In this document: piece after piece, positions 1 through 7,389 of the stretch
Numbering within the stretch: position 1 is the first letter of the stretch
How the letters are laid out: each line of letters starts with the position of its first letter
Source of the DNA: Paracoccus halophilus
GTDB lineage: Bacteria > Pseudomonadota > Alphaproteobacteria > Rhodobacterales > Rhodobacteraceae
Assembly: GCF_000763905.1 (NCBI RefSeq)
Contig: NZ_JRKN01000022.1
Coordinates: 1 to 57,048, forward strand
Direction of reading: 5' to 3'
DNA length: 57,048 bases
The notes under the pieces: model-generated
What the model saw: the letters and a program-made list of their open reading frames with translations, nothing else
Databases searched by the model: none
Told to the model about the DNA's origin: nothing
Position numbers and translations under genes: made by a program

Positions 1-52
1 GAGCCGCTTTGCGCTCGTATCGTTTCCGGGTGATTTCGGTCCAGGGCATCAT
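1..52 (-). CDS. IS5-family transposase, N-terminal fragment
   Basis: Reading leftward from 52, the frame gives MMPWTEITRKRYERKAA and leaves the window. The MPWTEIT start followed by basic residues and Tyr is typical of IS5-family (IS427-like) transposases of alphaproteobacteria, which cut and paste their element using a DDE active site that is not included here. The real start may be the second ATG. A GGAGAT ribosome-binding site precedes it. The gene is cut by the window edge rather than visibly broken. Confidence 0.7.
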   Translation of the reverse strand, partial: MMPWTEITRKRYERKAA

Positions 53-127
53 GATCTCCGTTCGTTCTCACAAACAAACAGAATCATAACTCGCTGAAAT
101 CACCCAACTCATTTCCGATCAGGCTCT
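1..127 (-). mobile_element. IS5-family element, partial (transposase-start end)
   Basis: The first 127 bases are the exact reverse complement of the last 127 bases of the window. Read on the minus strand they hold an IS terminus beginning AGAGCCTGATCGG, an untranslated leader and a transposase start that runs off the window. The inner edge at 127/128 abuts fliF coding sequence. The element body lies outside the window to the left. Family assignment rests on the transposase N-terminus; the target duplication cannot be defined because only one end is visible. Confidence 0.8.
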
Positions 128-128
128 A

Positions 129-413
129 AGGTCCAAATCCAGCCAAGCTTCAACGGCAAAACTGGATGACACTTCTTCCCTGCCCTCAATTCGCGCTCCC
201 GGGGTCGTTCTGGACAACTCCGGATCCCATGCTGCCCGTACTCCGGAGATTTCTCCGGCCATCATGACTGCGGTGCCGGAAATCGAATTCTCTCCCTCTG
301 CTGGTGTTCAGACCGACCCGGTCGATCGGCTGAAGGAACTGATGAAATCCCGCAAGGACGAAAGCATGAAAGTGCTGTCCGGGTGGATTGAAAAGCGTGA
401 GGATCCGGCATGA
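129..413 (+). pseudogene. fliF: FliF (flagellar MS-ring) C-terminal fragment, cut by IS
   Basis: An open frame runs from the IS edge to a stop at 411-413 and encodes 94 residues. The last part (VDRLKELMKSRKDESMKVL, then GWIEKREDPA) matches the FliF C-terminal tail, the cytoplasmic segment that in known FliF binds the switch protein FliG. The preceding Ser/Pro-rich stretch fits the variable FliF linker. The membrane segments and ring domains are absent; they would lie beyond the IS. The stop overlaps the next start as ATGA, so this was the first visible member of a coupled fliF-fliH-fliN-fliP operon. The insertion should separate the MS ring from its FliG-binding tail. Identification rests on the tail motif plus context. 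Confidence 0.72.
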
Positions 414-973
414 AACCGGCTGCCATTCGCCTTGATTCCTTTTCAGCCGCGATGATCCAGCCCGGCCAACGGCCGCTTACCCCTGCCGACCTGGACGAAG
501 CGTTTCAAAAAGGATACGCACAGGGTCTGCCGGACGGCCGCAGGACCAGCCTCGACGCGTTGAGCGCCAGCATGGATGTATTGCGTCAGGAGATCGCGGC
601 GGTCGAAGCTGTTGCTGCGAGTTCACGCCGCGAGACGGTGGCAAGCCTCGCCCCGGTTCTGTCGGCGATGGTCGAACTGTTGGGAACTCATTCGGATAAA
701 AGACGAATGGGCGAGGCCTTGAGGGCAGAATTGCTGCGGTTGAGCGAGTCGGCCCCGCAGAAGAGATTGCGGATCAGATGCGCTGCCGCCCTGCGTCCCG
801 AGGTGGAACTCTGCCTGAAAAAAACGAACCTCACCCAAGTGTCAGTCGAGGAGATTTCCGGCGACACGGCGAGTGTCGACCTGATCGCCGACAAGGCGAC
901 AATCACATTCGATACCGCTCGGACCACTGCCGAATTGCAATCAATCATCAAAGACATCGTGACTGAGGAATGA
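410..973 (+). CDS. FliH-like flagellar export ATPase regulator
   Basis: This 187-residue protein sits between fliF and fliN, the place of fliH/flbE in alphaproteobacteria. FliH proteins bind the export ATPase FliI and tether it near the C ring. An early segment (about residues 25-45, DLDEAFQKGYAQGLPDGRR) resembles the FliH N-terminal pattern of an acidic helix followed by a glycine-containing helix. The middle is helical and rich in Ala, Glu and Leu. Sequence similarity within this family is low, so position carries much of the weight. The start overlaps the fliF stop (ATGA), and the stop overlaps the fliN start in the same way, implying translational coupling. It has no signal peptide or membrane segment. 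Confidence 0.6.
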   Translation: MKPAAIRLDSFSAAMIQPGQRPLTPADLDEAFQKGYAQGLPDGRRTSLDALSASMDVLRQEIAAVEAVAASSRRETVASLAPVLSAMVELLGTHSDKRRMGEALRAELLRLSESAPQKRLRIRCAAALRPEVELCLKKTNLTQVSVEEISGDTASVDLIADKATITFDTARTTAELQSIIKDIVTEE

Positions 974-1233
974 TCATGGATGATATCACAAACCTTATCG
1001 CGACTGATCAAATCCAGGTCGAGATCAGCATCAGGCTTGGCAGCACGCAGATCTCGGTCGCAGAACTGGCCCGGCTACGACCTGATGATATCCTGACATT
1101 GGATCAGGATATGACGGATGGCGTCGATATCTGTGTGGGCGACAAGGTAATCGCCAAGGGCGAACTTGCCGCGAACGAGGAAACAGACAACCGCCTCTGC
1201 GTCCGCATCCTCGGCCCGGCCAGCCTGTCGTGA
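970..1233 (+). CDS. fliN: Flagellar motor switch protein FliN
   Basis: This 87-residue protein is almost entirely the SpoA/C-ring domain that forms the base of the flagellar rotor. Residues from about 18 on (EISIRLGSTQISVAELARL, then DDILTLDQ) show the FliN pattern of a beta strand, a helix ending in LRPGD-like DDIL, and a hydrophobic strand, followed by GDKVIAKGEL and a final strand. The length fits the short alphaproteobacterial FliN. ATG at 970 overlaps the upstream stop; ATG at 976 is an alternative start. It couples to fliP through a GTGA overlap. FliG and FliM, its C-ring partners, are not in the window. Confidence 0.88.
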   Translation: MIMDDITNLIATDQIQVEISIRLGSTQISVAELARLRPDDILTLDQDMTDGVDICVGDKVIAKGELAANEETDNRLCVRILGPASLS

Positions 1234-1955
1234 AACAGGTATTCATTCTGGTGGCGCTACTGCTTCCGGGGCTCGCCACCGCTCAGGACCTGTCGGGCAT
1301 GATCCCGGACACCGGCATAGAGACCGTCTCGAACGGCATCGGCCGCAACGCGATCGCCCTTCTAGCGGTCATGACGGCGTTGTCACTGGCGCCGGGGATC
1401 GCAATCATGGTGACCTGCTTCCCCTTCATCGTGACCGTTCTGTCGATTCTGCGACAAAGTATCGGCTTGCAGCAATCGCCACCGAACATGCTGATCGTCA
1501 GCCTGGCGATTTTTCTGACCTGGTTCGTCATGGACCCGGTCCTGACAGAGGCATGGAACACGGCAGGCGCCCCCTTGCGCGATGGCACGATCTCGATCGA
1601 GCAGGCATTTACGCGGGGCATGATCCCGTTTCGCGGCTTCATGGAAGCGCGCGCAGATCCCGAAATGCTGGTCGCGCTTGCCGAGGTTTCGGCCCGACCC
1701 GATGCCCCGCCCGAGCGGTTGTCGGTGCTGATCCCCGCTTTCATGCTCAGCGAGATTCAGCGCGCCTTCGAGATCGGCTTTCTGGTGGCTTTGCCATTCC
1801 TGATCATCGACCTTGTGGTATCAGCGGTGCTCATGTCCATGGGCATGATGATGGTGCCTCCTACAGTCGTCGCCCTGCCATTCAAGCTGGCGTTTTTCGT
1901 TGTCGTCGACGGATGGGGCATGGTTGCTGCGGCACTGGTTCGCAGCTATCAGTGA
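1230..1955 (+). CDS. fliP: Flagellar export gate protein FliP
   Basis: The 241-residue protein begins with a signal peptide (KQVFILVALLLPGLATAQD), as FliP does, and has about four membrane spans (roughly 42-70, 83-100, 182-205 and 213-235). The conserved block around residues 65-100 (FPFIVTVLSILRQSIGLQQ, then PPNMLIVSLAIFLTWFVMD) is diagnostic of FliP, which forms the pentameric core of the flagellar type III export gate with FliQ and FliR. The start is GTG at 1230, overlapping the fliN stop. The gene ends the left flagellar block; the export partners fliQ, fliR, flhA and flhB are not present. A 144-bp gap then leads to an unrelated efflux operon. Confidence 0.95.
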   Translation: MKQVFILVALLLPGLATAQDLSGMIPDTGIETVSNGIGRNAIALLAVMTALSLAPGIAIMVTCFPFIVTVLSILRQSIGLQQSPPNMLIVSLAIFLTWFVMDPVLTEAWNTAGAPLRDGTISIEQAFTRGMIPFRGFMEARADPEMLVALAEVSARPDAPPERLSVLIPAFMLSEIQRAFEIGFLVALPFLIIDLVVSAVLMSMGMMMVPPTVVALPFKLAFFVVVDGWGMVAAALVRSYQ

Positions 1956-2099
1956 TCCGGGAGAACAGGGAGCATTTTCAACTCGTCGCGGAGGCGCAAT
2001 AATAATAGGTGCCCTCGACACCGGCCCCATATTTCACTTCAGCGGAATGAGGATCTTTACGACGTCCTTTGGAAGAAAGCTCTCGTCGGCTGCAAAAAA

Positions 2100-3200
2100 T
2101 TGTTCGATACATTGAAAACAAGTGGCGCTACGCCCGTGCGACGTTTGACAAGCGCGATTTTGATCCTGACCTGTCTGACAGGCTCCGCCTCGGCCGAGGC
2201 GGCATTGCACGTCGAGCTCGTCGAGGTCGTGTCGACGCCGCTGACCCTTGATGTCGCCCTTACCGGCACGATCAATGCCATGGACAGTGTCGAGATCGGC
2301 TTTCGCCTTGGCGGGCGCGTTTCCGATGTGCTTGTTCAGGAGGGGGATACCGTCGCGAAGGGGCAGATCCTCGCCAGGACCGATTCCCTGCAACAGGAAC
2401 AGGCCCTGCGTGTCGCACAGGCCAGCGTGGCCTCGGCCACGGCCGCCTGGGAAGAGGCCAATCAGGCACGACTGCGCGCCCAAGCCATGCTGGAGCGCGG
2501 CGTCGGTACTCGCGCTTCACTGGATGCGGCCAACCAGGGCTTTTCCGCGACAGCCGGCAGGCTGACCCAGGCCAGGACCGCACTTGGCCGGGCTGAACGC
2601 GCGCTGATCGATACGGTGATCCGCGCCCCGAGCGACGCCATCGTAACCTTGCGCATGGCCGAGCCCGGCCAGATCGTCGGAGCTGCGCAATCGGTGCTGG
2701 AGCTTGCCTCGATAACAGGTCGCGAGGCGGTGTTCCGGACCCCGGACACCCCGCTCCTGCGTGATGCCATCGGTGCCTATGTCACGCTGTCAGGCATTGA
2801 TTTACCCGATCTGAAAATGACGGCCCATGTCAGCGAAATCGCGCCCATCGTCGATCCGGGAACCGGCTCTGTGTCGGTTCGCGCGACGATCGACAACCCT
2901 CCGACCAATATCAGCCTGCTGGGCACGGCGGTGCGTGGCGCGATACATTACCCGGCGGGCATGGGCATCGCGGTTCCCTGGACCGCGCTGACCACGGTCG
3001 GCAACAGCCCGGCGGTCTGGATCGTGAGCGATGACAATCGTGTCACGATAGCCCCGGTCACAATCGAGCGGTTCGACAAGGAGAAGGTCATTCTTGGCCG
3101 CGGACTATCCCCCGGGCAGATTGTCGTTGGCAAGGGATCTCATCTGCTTTACCCCGGCCGGACGGTCAGGAATGCAGAAATGACAAGGGGGCAGGAATGA
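2100..3200 (+). CDS. RND efflux periplasmic adaptor (first of two)
   Basis: This is a membrane fusion protein of the HlyD/AcrA type, 366 residues in the longest frame. It has a signal-peptide region (RRLTSAILILTCLTGSASA), a lipoyl half-motif (IGFRLGGRVSDVLVQEGDTV), a helical hairpin around 100-160, the returning lipoyl half (VIRAPSDAIVTLRMAEPGQ) and beta-barrel/membrane-proximal domains. Adaptors link the inner-membrane pump to an outer-membrane channel. No ATG start exists: TTG 2100, TTG 2112 and GTG 2136 are possible, and GTG 2136 gives the most compact signal peptide. It overlaps the second adaptor gene by ATGA. No regulator or outer-membrane channel gene accompanies the operon. Confidence 0.88.
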   Translation: MFDTLKTSGATPVRRLTSAILILTCLTGSASAEAALHVELVEVVSTPLTLDVALTGTINAMDSVEIGFRLGGRVSDVLVQEGDTVAKGQILARTDSLQQEQALRVAQASVASATAAWEEANQARLRAQAMLERGVGTRASLDAANQGFSATAGRLTQARTALGRAERALIDTVIRAPSDAIVTLRMAEPGQIVGAAQSVLELASITGREAVFRTPDTPLLRDAIGAYVTLSGIDLPDLKMTAHVSEIAPIVDPGTGSVSVRATIDNPPTNISLLGTAVRGAIHYPAGMGIAVPWTALTTVGNSPAVWIVSDDNRVTIAPVTIERFDKEKVILGRGLSPGQIVVGKGSHLLYPGRTVRNAEMTRGQE

Positions 3201-4297
3201 TCCGTAAATGCCGCCGCTTCATCATCCTTGCCATCCTGATAATGATGATCGGTCCGGCCGCAATGGCATTTCATCGCGGCACGGAAGATGTCCGGGCCGC
3301 GGCCCCACCGCGCCCGATCGCCAGCATCATCGTCACCGACCGTCTTGCGCCGGAACACTCGATCCCGGGCGTGATCGCCTCGCGCATCGAGGTAGAGATA
3401 GGGTTTCAGACACTTGGCCGGGTCACCCGGCGCAACGTCGATGTCGGCTCGGTGGTGCGGAAGGGCGACATTCTGGCAACGCTGAACCCGGAGGATCTGC
3501 AGGGGGACGTGCGCGCCGCCCGGGCTGCGGTCGATGCCGCACAGGTAGAGCTGAAGACCGCCCAGGCGACGGCCGACCGGACCCGGACGCTTGTGCAGCG
3601 CAACGTCGCCTCGACGGCGCAGCTCGAACGGGCAGAGCGCGCACTCAGCGCCGCCCGATCCGCCCTTCTGCAAGCGCAGGCCGAACTAATCCGCGCTCAG
3701 GACGCCGAGGGTTTCGCCGTGATGGATGCCCCTTTCGATGGTGTCATCAGCGCGGTCTATGTCAATGCCGGCGCCGTGGTCAGCGCCGGCGAACCCGTGG
3801 TCCAGCTTTCCGCGCAAGAGGGGCTGGAGGCTGTGATCGACCTTCCCGAGGGGGTGTTGAAGCGGCTCCGGCCGGATGATCGCTATCAGGTCTGGTCGGA
3901 AAACGACCCGGACGATCTGCAGCCCGCGACGATATCGCGAATTGAACCCATCGCCAGCACGACCACGCGCACACGTCGCGTCCACATGGCGTTGACCGAC
4001 CAGGCGCAGTTCCGGCTGGGCGCATTGATCCGGGTCCGGCGAATCGCGACGGGTGACGCCGCCATATCGCTGCCGCAATCCGCCCTGCTGACCACCGCAG
4101 GCAAAGCACAGGTCTGGGTCGTCGCCGATGACGGAGCCAGCCGCACGGTGTCGCGGCGCGACGTCACATTGGCAGGCCCTGCCGAGGGCGGGCTGATCGG
4201 CATCGCCTCGGGCATCAGTCCCGGCGATGAGGTGGTGATCCGCGGCATCCACTCCCTGACCGACGGGCAAACCGTCGGAAGACGCGTGGCGCCATGA
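3197..4297 (+). CDS. RND efflux periplasmic adaptor (second of two)
   Basis: A second HlyD/AcrA-type adaptor of 366 residues, distinct in sequence from the preceding one. It starts with a membrane/signal segment (FIILAILIMMIGPAAMAF), followed by a lipoyl half (EIGFQTLGRVTRRNVDVGS), a coiled hairpin about 95-155 rich in Ala/Gln/Arg, the second lipoyl half (MDAPFDGVISAVYVNAGAVV) and C-terminal barrel domains. It overlaps both neighbours by ATGA, so all three proteins should be made together. Two non-identical adaptors feeding one pump recalls TriABC of Pseudomonas, where both are needed; that parallel is by architecture only. Confidence 0.9.
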   Translation: MIRKCRRFIILAILIMMIGPAAMAFHRGTEDVRAAAPPRPIASIIVTDRLAPEHSIPGVIASRIEVEIGFQTLGRVTRRNVDVGSVVRKGDILATLNPEDLQGDVRAARAAVDAAQVELKTAQATADRTRTLVQRNVASTAQLERAERALSAARSALLQAQAELIRAQDAEGFAVMDAPFDGVISAVYVNAGAVVSAGEPVVQLSAQEGLEAVIDLPEGVLKRLRPDDRYQVWSENDPDDLQPATISRIEPIASTTTRTRRVHMALTDQAQFRLGALIRVRRIATGDAAISLPQSALLTTAGKAQVWVVADDGASRTVSRRDVTLAGPAEGGLIGIASGISPGDEVVIRGIHSLTDGQTVGRRVAP

Positions 4298-7200
4298 CTC
4301 CGTCCCGCTTCAACCTGTCGGACTGGGCGCTGGCGCACCGCTCGCTTGTCTGGTTTCTGCTGATCACCTCGATGCTCGCGGGCATGATCAGCTACGCCCG
4401 GCTGGGCCGCGAGGAGGATCCGGACTTCACCGTCAAGATCATGGTGATCAGCGCGTCAATCCCCGGCGCGACCATGGATGAGACGCTCAATCAGGTCACC
4501 GCGCGTATCGAAACCAAGCTGGAGGAACTGGATGAGCTGAAATATACCCGCTCGGTTACCATGCCGGGGCAATCGGTGGTCTATCTGGAGCTTGATCCGA
4601 CCACCCCTGGCGACGACGTGCCCGAGGTCTGGAAACGGGTCCGCAACATGATGTCGGACATCAGGCCAGATTTTCCGCAGGAGTTTCAGGGCTTTCAGTT
4701 CAACGACGATTTCGGCGAGGTTTTCGGAAGCATCTATGCCTTTACCGCCGATGGCTTTACCGCGCGCGAGTTGCGCGACCGGGTCGAGGATATCCGCAAA
4801 CAGGTGCAGGCGCTGCCGATCGCTGGCAAGACGGCGCTGCTGGGGGTCAGGAAAGAGGAAATCTACCTCGAGTTCTCCTCGTCGCGGCTGGCGGCCATGG
4901 GCATCAACCAATATCAGGTCATGCAGACGCTGGCCGTGCAGAACGCTATCGCGCCCTCGGGAACCGTGCAGTCGGGCCCCGAGCAGGTTCTGATCAGGGT
5001 CGGCGGCCAGTTCGATGACGCCGACGCGATCGCGGCGGTCAATCTGCGCCTGGGCGACCGCTATTTCAACATCGGCGATGTGGCGACTGTTCGGCGCGGA
5101 TATCAGGACCCGCCAGGCTCGCTGTTTCGCTATAATGGCAAGCCGGCGATCGGGCTGCAGATCGGCATGCGCGACGGCGAGAACATTCTGGAATTCGGTC
5201 AGCAGATCGACGAGCTGATGGCCCGGGTCGCCAGCGATCTGCCCATCGGGATCGAGATGGCGAAATTCGCCGATCAGCCGCATGTCGTGAAAGATGCCGT
5301 CGGTCAGTTCATTCGGGCACTGGTCGAGGCTGTCGGCATCGTGCTGCTGGTCAGCTTCATCAGCCTGGGTGTGCGGGCCGGCCTGGTGGTGACGCTGACC
5401 ATCCCCCTGGTGCTGGCGATCACATTCTTCGTCATGGACATCTACGGGGTCACGCTGCAGCGGATATCCCTGGGCGCGCTGATCATCGCCCTGGGCTTGC
5501 TGGTCGATGACGCGATGATCGCCATCGAAACCATGATCTCACGTCTTGAGATCGGCGAAAGCCGCGAACGGGCGGCAAGCCACGCCTGGCGCTCTATCGC
5601 TTTTCCGATGCTGACCGGAACATTGGTCACGGTGGCGGGGTTCATCCCGATCGGGCTGAACAACTCGGCGGCGGGAGAGTTCACCTTTTCGCTCTTCGTG
5701 GTGATCGCCGTGGCGCTGGTGGTCAGCTGGATCGTCGCGGTGCTCTTCGCGCCGCTTCTGGGCGTGACGATGCTGCCAGCGCAGATGCGGCACCGATCCG
5801 GGCAATCCGGCTGGTGGCGCCGCGGCTTTCATCGCCTGCTTATTTTGGGGATGCGGCACAAATGGCTGACGATCATGGTGACCGTTACCGCCTTCGGCCT
5901 GTCCGTTTTCGGCATGCTGTTCGTCGAGCAGCAGTTCTTTCCGACCTCGGACCGGACCGAGCTGATCGTCGATGTCAATGAACGCGCCAATGCCTCGATA
6001 GCACAGACGAATGAGGACATCTCGCGCCTGGAAAACCTGTTGGCGCAGGACAAGGACGCACTGTTCTGGACCAGCTATGTCGGCCAGGGCGCACCGCGCT
6101 TCATCCTGTCGATGGATGTGCCGACCCCCGGTCCCTATATGGGCCAGATGGTGATCCAGACACCCGATCTGGCGGCCCGCGACCGGCTCAGGGCGCGGAT
6201 CGCCGAATTCGCCAAACGCGAGCTGATCGGTGTCAATATCTACGTCAAGAACCTGGAAATCGGCCCGCCGGTCGGCAAGCCCGTACAGTACCGCATCTCT
6301 TCGCCCGATCCGAACGAGGCGCGGGACTTTGGCCGCGAACTGGCCGCGCTCCTGGCGAACGAGCCGCGGCTGCGCGATATCGCGCTGGACTGGGGCGAGC
6401 CGGCACGCGTCGTTCGGCTGCAGGTCGATCAGGATCTGGCACGCCAGCTTGGCATCACGAACGAGGATATCGCCGGCTCGCTGGCCGCGACCTTCACCGG
6501 CCTCAGGATCACCCAGATCCGCGACGACATCTTTCTGATCGACGTGATCGCCCGCAGCGAAGAGAGCGACCGCACCTCGCTGGAATCGATCCAGGACCTG
6601 CAACTCGCCACGCTCTCGGGAACTCCGATCCCGCTGACCGGGCTTGGCAAGCTGGAATACGACATTGAGCAGCCGCTGATCATGCAGCGCGACGGCCTGC
6701 CGACCGTGACGGTCAGGGCGGATATCGCGGGCAAGGAACAGGCCGCGACGCTGGTCAGGGCGCTTGCCCCGCGCATCGCCGAATTTCAGGCCGGACTGCC
6801 GCCCCAGGTGCGCATCGTCACGGGCGGTACGGTCGAAACCTCGCTTGAAAGCCAGGAGCCGATTGCCGCGGTGGTGCCGGTCATGCTGCTGATCATCGCG
6901 CTCTTGGTGATGATCCAGATGCAGAGCTTCCGGCTGTCCTTCATCGTCTTTGCCGCAGCACCGCTGGGTTTGATCGGCGTCGTGGCCGCGCTGCTGCCCT
7001 TCGGCGTTCCGATGGGCTTCGTGGCCATTCTTGGCATTCTGGCACTGGGCGGCATCCTGATCCGCAACTCGATCATTCTGGTCCACGAAATCCAGGTGCT
7101 GATCGCCGGCGGCCATGCGAAATGGGACGCGGTATTCCGGGCCTCGGACAGCCGCGCGCGGCCGATCCTGCTGACCGCCGCGGCGGCAAGCCTGGCCCTG

Positions 7201-7389
7201 ATCCCGATTGCGCGACAGGTGTTCTGGGGACCGATGGCATTCGCCATGATGGGCGGCATCATCGCCGGCACACTGGTGACACTGATTTTCGTGCCCGCGC
7301 TTTACTGCGCGATTTTCGGCGTCACCCCGCCCGAGGGCCAGGGCGTTCCGGTCGCCGGACAGGGCGCCGGTTCAGCGGCACGGGGATGA
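4294..7389 (+). CDS. RND efflux pump permease (HAE-type, TriC/AcrB-like)
   Basis: The 1031-residue product has the length and duplicated layout of RND transporters: TM1 near residues 16-34, a large periplasmic loop, a TM2-6 cluster around 335-500, a second loop and a final TM cluster from about 865. The adjacent aspartates of the TM4 proton relay are present at about D405-D406 (LGLLVDDAMIAIE), as in drug-type (HAE) rather than heavy-metal pumps. The early GREEDPDF motif is typical of the family. It is the last gene of the three-gene operon and its stop abuts the convergent recQ stop with no gap. Substrate cannot be told from sequence; an outer-membrane channel must be encoded elsewhere. Confidence 0.95.
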   Translation: MTPSRFNLSDWALAHRSLVWFLLITSMLAGMISYARLGREEDPDFTVKIMVISASIPGATMDETLNQVTARIETKLEELDELKYTRSVTMPGQSVVYLELDPTTPGDDVPEVWKRVRNMMSDIRPDFPQEFQGFQFNDDFGEVFGSIYAFTADGFTARELRDRVEDIRKQVQALPIAGKTALLGVRKEEIYLEFSSSRLAAMGINQYQVMQTLAVQNAIAPSGTVQSGPEQVLIRVGGQFDDADAIAAVNLRLGDRYFNIGDVATVRRGYQDPPGSLFRYNGKPAIGLQIGMRDGENILEFGQQIDELMARVASDLPIGIEMAKFADQPHVVKDAVGQFIRALVEAVGIVLLVSFISLGVRAGLVVTLTIPLVLAITFFVMDIYGVTLQRISLGALIIALGLLVDDAMIAIETMISRLEIGESRERAASHAWRSIAFPMLTGTLVTVAGFIPIGLNNSAAGEFTFSLFVVIAVALVVSWIVAVLFAPLLGVTMLPAQMRHRSGQSGWWRRGFHRLLILGMRHKWLTIMVTVTAFGLSVFGMLFVEQQFFPTSDRTELIVDVNERANASIAQTNEDISRLENLLAQDKDALFWTSYVGQGAPRFILSMDVPTPGPYMGQMVIQTPDLAARDRLRARIAEFAKRELIGVNIYVKNLEIGPPVGKPVQYRISSPDPNEARDFGRELAALLANEPRLRDIALDWGEPARVVRLQVDQDLARQLGITNEDIAGSLAATFTGLRITQIRDDIFLIDVIARSEESDRTSLESIQDLQLATLSGTPIPLTGLGKLEYDIEQPLIMQRDGLPTVTVRADIAGKEQAATLVRALAPRIAEFQAGLPPQVRIVTGGTVETSLESQEPIAAVVPVMLLIIALLVMIQMQSFRLSFIVFAAAPLGLIGVVAALLPFGVPMGFVAILGILALGGILIRNSIILVHEIQVLIAGGHAKWDAVFRASDSRARPILLTAAAASLALIPIARQVFWGPMAFAMMGGIIAGTLVTLIFVPALYCAIFGVTPPEGQGVPVAGQGAGSAARG

